NCBI GenBank assembly: GCA_964600075.1
Contig: CAZRIE010000096.1
Span: forward strand, 1 to 15,903
Direction: 5' to 3'
DNA from: CAZRIE01 sp964600075
Lineage (GTDB): Bacteria; Bacteroidota; Bacteroidia; Flavobacteriales; Flavobacteriaceae
DNA: 15,903 nucleotides
Each line of letters starts with the position of its first letter. The first letter of the stretch is position 1. Of the stretch, positions 14,236-15,903 are shown piece after piece. Under the pieces are notes generated by a model. That model saw only the letters and a list, made by a program, of their open reading frames with translations. It made no database searches and was not told the DNA's origin. A program made the translations under genes and the position numbers.

Positions 14236-14302
14236 TTTCAAAGCACAATGAAATCGATTTTGAGTAATTGATTACCTAACCTCACTTTCATCTGCTTTGA
14301 AA
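14236..14302. repeat. Long imperfect inverted repeat (possible hairpin)
   Basis: TTTCAAAGCA (14236-14245) pairs perfectly with TGCTTTGAAA (14293-14302), and just inside ATGAAA (14248-14253) pairs with TTTCAT (14286-14291). Together these give 16 bp with a small 2-versus-1 nt bulge, around a 32-nt loop. It lies at the junction between the decayed receptor region and the AT-rich genes, 41 nt before the ATG at 14344. There is no T-tract behind it, so it is not a typical intrinsic terminator. Confidence 0.5.
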
Positions 14303-14303
14303 G

Positions 14304-14316
14304 GCTCAATTTGAGC
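14304..14316. promoter_or_regulatory. 13-bp palindrome upstream of the exported-protein gene
   Basis: GCTCAA-T-TTGAGC is a perfect palindrome with a one-base centre, 27 nt before ATG 14344 and directly after the longer inverted repeat. It could be an operator for a dimeric regulator or chance. No convincing TAnnTTTG box was found between 14220 and 14343. Confidence 0.25.
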
Positions 14317-14343
14317 ACCATAACCAATTTAAAACCAAAAGTC

Positions 14344-15561
14344 ATGAAAATTAGAACTAGTATAGTATTTCTATTAATATTTACATTATTTCAATACTGC
14401 AAAGCACAACAATCGCAAACGGCCGTATCAAGGGTTGAAAACCATCTTAAAGGAGAGCTAGATTATACACATGAAGCATTAGATCTGGTTCAAATGCAAG
14501 CAAATGGAGAGGAAATTGTATTAGGAAAAATCACTAAAGATGGTACGGTTAATTTCAATTTACCAGAATTTAATATTAAGGCACTTTATGATAGCATTCC
14601 TTTAGAACATTATAAATTCCAAAACTTGTTTTTAATGGATAGTAGTTGTAAAGACAGGGATATTTTTGCAGAGACACCTTATGATGATGTTTACGCACAG
14701 AAATATGACCCTATATACATAAAGAAATATGGAAAAAACGTAGCGTTGTTATATCCTATGACCAATGAAAAAATGTTAAGCAATAACCAATATGTTAGAG
14801 ATAGCCTTGCTGTAGGTAGTAAATATTTTTGGTTTTATATTGATAGAACCATAGCTTTTAAAGATGAATGCATATTAACATCCTTTGATGGTACTTATGA
14901 TATTGAGGTCGCTGTTACTGCCAACATTCAATTTGAAAAAGGGTGGAACTTTATAGAAGAAAATCTTTTGGAAATTCAAAATTATAGTAGAGATGACTAC
15001 CACACCACTAAACCAAAAAAAATACAGTTTACCCAAAGTTCGCCAGCATCTAAAAAGGTGAAATGGTTTCTAAAACAAATAATGAAGGATGAAAAAATAG
15101 AATCTGCCAAAACACTTTTCAATTTACCGCGCATAACAAAGGAACAATTTAAAAAATGGCTTCCAAAAAAAGCAGGTGATTTTACTAGAACTAGTTATGA
15201 GTTTGATAAAGTATTAGACCGAAGTGCAAGCAAAAGTAATGTGTTTCTGGTTTTTGAAAACGGCAATCAAAAAATGGAAATAGCGGTCATAGACGGAGCT
15301 GAAAGTCCAGACGATTTAGAGATGGTGCATTTTGCTTATTCAATGGATGAAAATTATAAAAGGGATGATAAACCAGCTAGCGATACAAGTATAAAAGCAG
15401 AAGTACACCATATAAGCAAAGAAGACAAAGACAATAAAACATCTCAAATACTTTCTGTATTTAAAGGCAACATTGTTCTTCAGGCAAAAGGAGAAAATAT
15501 GTCTGCCGAACAATTGTGGAAAGGTATTAAAGCATTGGATGTAGCAGCAATTGTTGACTAA
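14344..15561 (+). CDS. Exported protein of unknown function
   Basis: Not recognised. The 405-aa product starts with a clear signal peptide: MKIRTS, a hydrophobic run SIVFLLIFTLF and a likely cleavage around QYCKA before QQSQ. The Cys could instead make it a lipoprotein, but the lipobox is poor. The mature part is soluble and mixed alpha/beta, with many Lys, Glu and Asp. An N-terminal region has GELDYTHEALDLVQM and LGKITKDGTVNFNLPE (beta-strand-like); a C-terminal part has KKVKWFLKQIMKDEKI, an ENGNQKMEIAVIDGAE strand pair and a final NMSAEQLWKGIKALD helix. ATG 14344 is preferred over an in-frame TTG at 14311 because it begins the signal peptide. The gene is visibly richer in A+T than everything upstream, suggesting different ancestry. 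It overlaps the next gene by 8 nt. Confidence 0.8.
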   Translation: MKIRTSIVFLLIFTLFQYCKAQQSQTAVSRVENHLKGELDYTHEALDLVQMQANGEEIVLGKITKDGTVNFNLPEFNIKALYDSIPLEHYKFQNLFLMDSSCKDRDIFAETPYDDVYAQKYDPIYIKKYGKNVALLYPMTNEKMLSNNQYVRDSLAVGSKYFWFYIDRTIAFKDECILTSFDGTYDIEVAVTANIQFEKGWNFIEENLLEIQNYSRDDYHTTKPKKIQFTQSSPASKKVKWFLKQIMKDEKIESAKTLFNLPRITKEQFKKWLPKKAGDFTRTSYEFDKVLDRSASKSNVFLVFENGNQKMEIAVIDGAESPDDLEMVHFAYSMDENYKRDDKPASDTSIKAEVHHISKEDKDNKTSQILSVFKGNIVLQAKGENMSAEQLWKGIKALDVAAIVD

Positions 15562-15903
15562 ATTATTTAAAATAAAAAAGTTAATCACAATCGCATGGCT
15601 ATTCGTAATAACAGTTAATTGTTTTGAAGCTAAAAAAAATAATCTAATAGCCGGTAATAAAATAGATCAGGCTCAAAATGATTCTTTCCTAAGTGCAAAG
15701 ATAGATGGCGAAAATTTTTATGAAGATGCCCCTATGTATTTTTCAGCCCAAAAAATAATTACCCTAGCTGCGCTAAGTAAGGATAAAAACGAAAAAATTA
15801 GAATTTATAAAAATGGACCAACGACCTACACCTTTGGCGAAAATATCAGCAATTCAGATAGTATGGTGTATACCAATAATAAAGTTGATTGGTTAGCTGC
15901 TAA
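15554..15903 (+). CDS. Small exported or lipoprotein-like protein (3' end missing)
   Basis: An open frame runs off the right edge for 116 codons with no stop. The only credible starts are TTG codons at 15551 or 15554, since a TAG lies at 15542 and the first in-frame ATG is deep inside; TTG 15554 overlaps the previous stop by 8 nt. The N-terminus TKLFKIKKLITIAWLFVI, followed by TVNC, is a basic-then-hydrophobic signal with a Cys that may be lipidated (relaxed lipobox). The rest (FLSAKIDGENFYEDAP, ITLAALSKDKNEKIRIY, GPTTYTFGENIS) has the strand-and-turn pattern of small Bacteroidetes secreted beta-sandwich proteins; I do not assign a family. It shares the low GC of the preceding gene and probably its transcript. 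Confidence 0.65.
   Translation, partial: MTKLFKIKKLITIAWLFVITVNCFEAKKNNLIAGNKIDQAQNDSFLSAKIDGENFYEDAPMYFSAQKIITLAALSKDKNEKIRIYKNGPTTYTFGENISNSDSMVYTNNKVDWLAA

Noticed and set aside
14236..14302. Integron attC site
   Set aside because: The arms lack the RYYYAAC and GTTRRRY ends expected of attC, and no integrase is in the window.
14311..14343. TTG start for the exported protein gene
   Set aside because: It adds 11 residues before a perfect signal peptide beginning at ATG 14344.

Overview
The window reads as the chromosome of a flavobacterium (Bacteroidetes, most likely marine Flavobacteriaceae). This rests on the protein families present (an outer-membrane beta-barrel receptor with a carboxypeptidase-regulatory-like N-terminus, LytS/LytTR regulators, a Bacteroidetes-type YpdA), on TAnnTTTG-like -7 promoter boxes, on weak or absent Shine-Dalgarno sequences, and on moderate GC. 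No rRNA, tRNA, CRISPR array or insertion sequence was seen.

Left part (1-2670). The C-terminal 723 codons of a large beta-propeller/HEAT-like/cytochrome c protein run in from the left edge. Two bases after its stop lies a full-length but dead DUF6157-type gene with three in-frame stop codons and no frameshift, then a short promoter region.

Central metabolic block (2671-8836). rpe, ypdA and an isoaspartyl peptidase gene (iaaA) lie head to tail with a 1-nt overlap and a 3-nt gap. iaaA converges on cyanophycinase (cphB) with overlapping stop codons, and cphB is divergent from cyanophycin synthetase (cphA) across 93 nt. The last three genes form a complete cyanophycin cycle: CphA polymerises Asp and Arg, CphB cuts the polymer to beta-Asp-Arg dipeptides, and IaaA should split the dipeptide.

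Receptor/regulator block (8887-13858). On the minus strand lie an outer-membrane receptor and, downstream, a small PepSY-TM-like membrane protein. Divergent from them is a LytS-type histidine kinase overlapping a LytTR response regulator by ATGA. The shared 190-nt control region holds two near-identical 10-mers exactly 21 bp apart, the geometry expected of a LytTR operator, so the pair probably regulates the receptor.

Right part (13859-15903). Directly after the regulator stop is a decayed fragment of a second receptor gene, recognisable by near-identity to the intact one. An unexplained stretch and a long imperfect hairpin follow. Then the base composition drops sharply in GC, and two unrecognised exported-protein genes follow, overlapping by 8 nt, the second cut by the window end.
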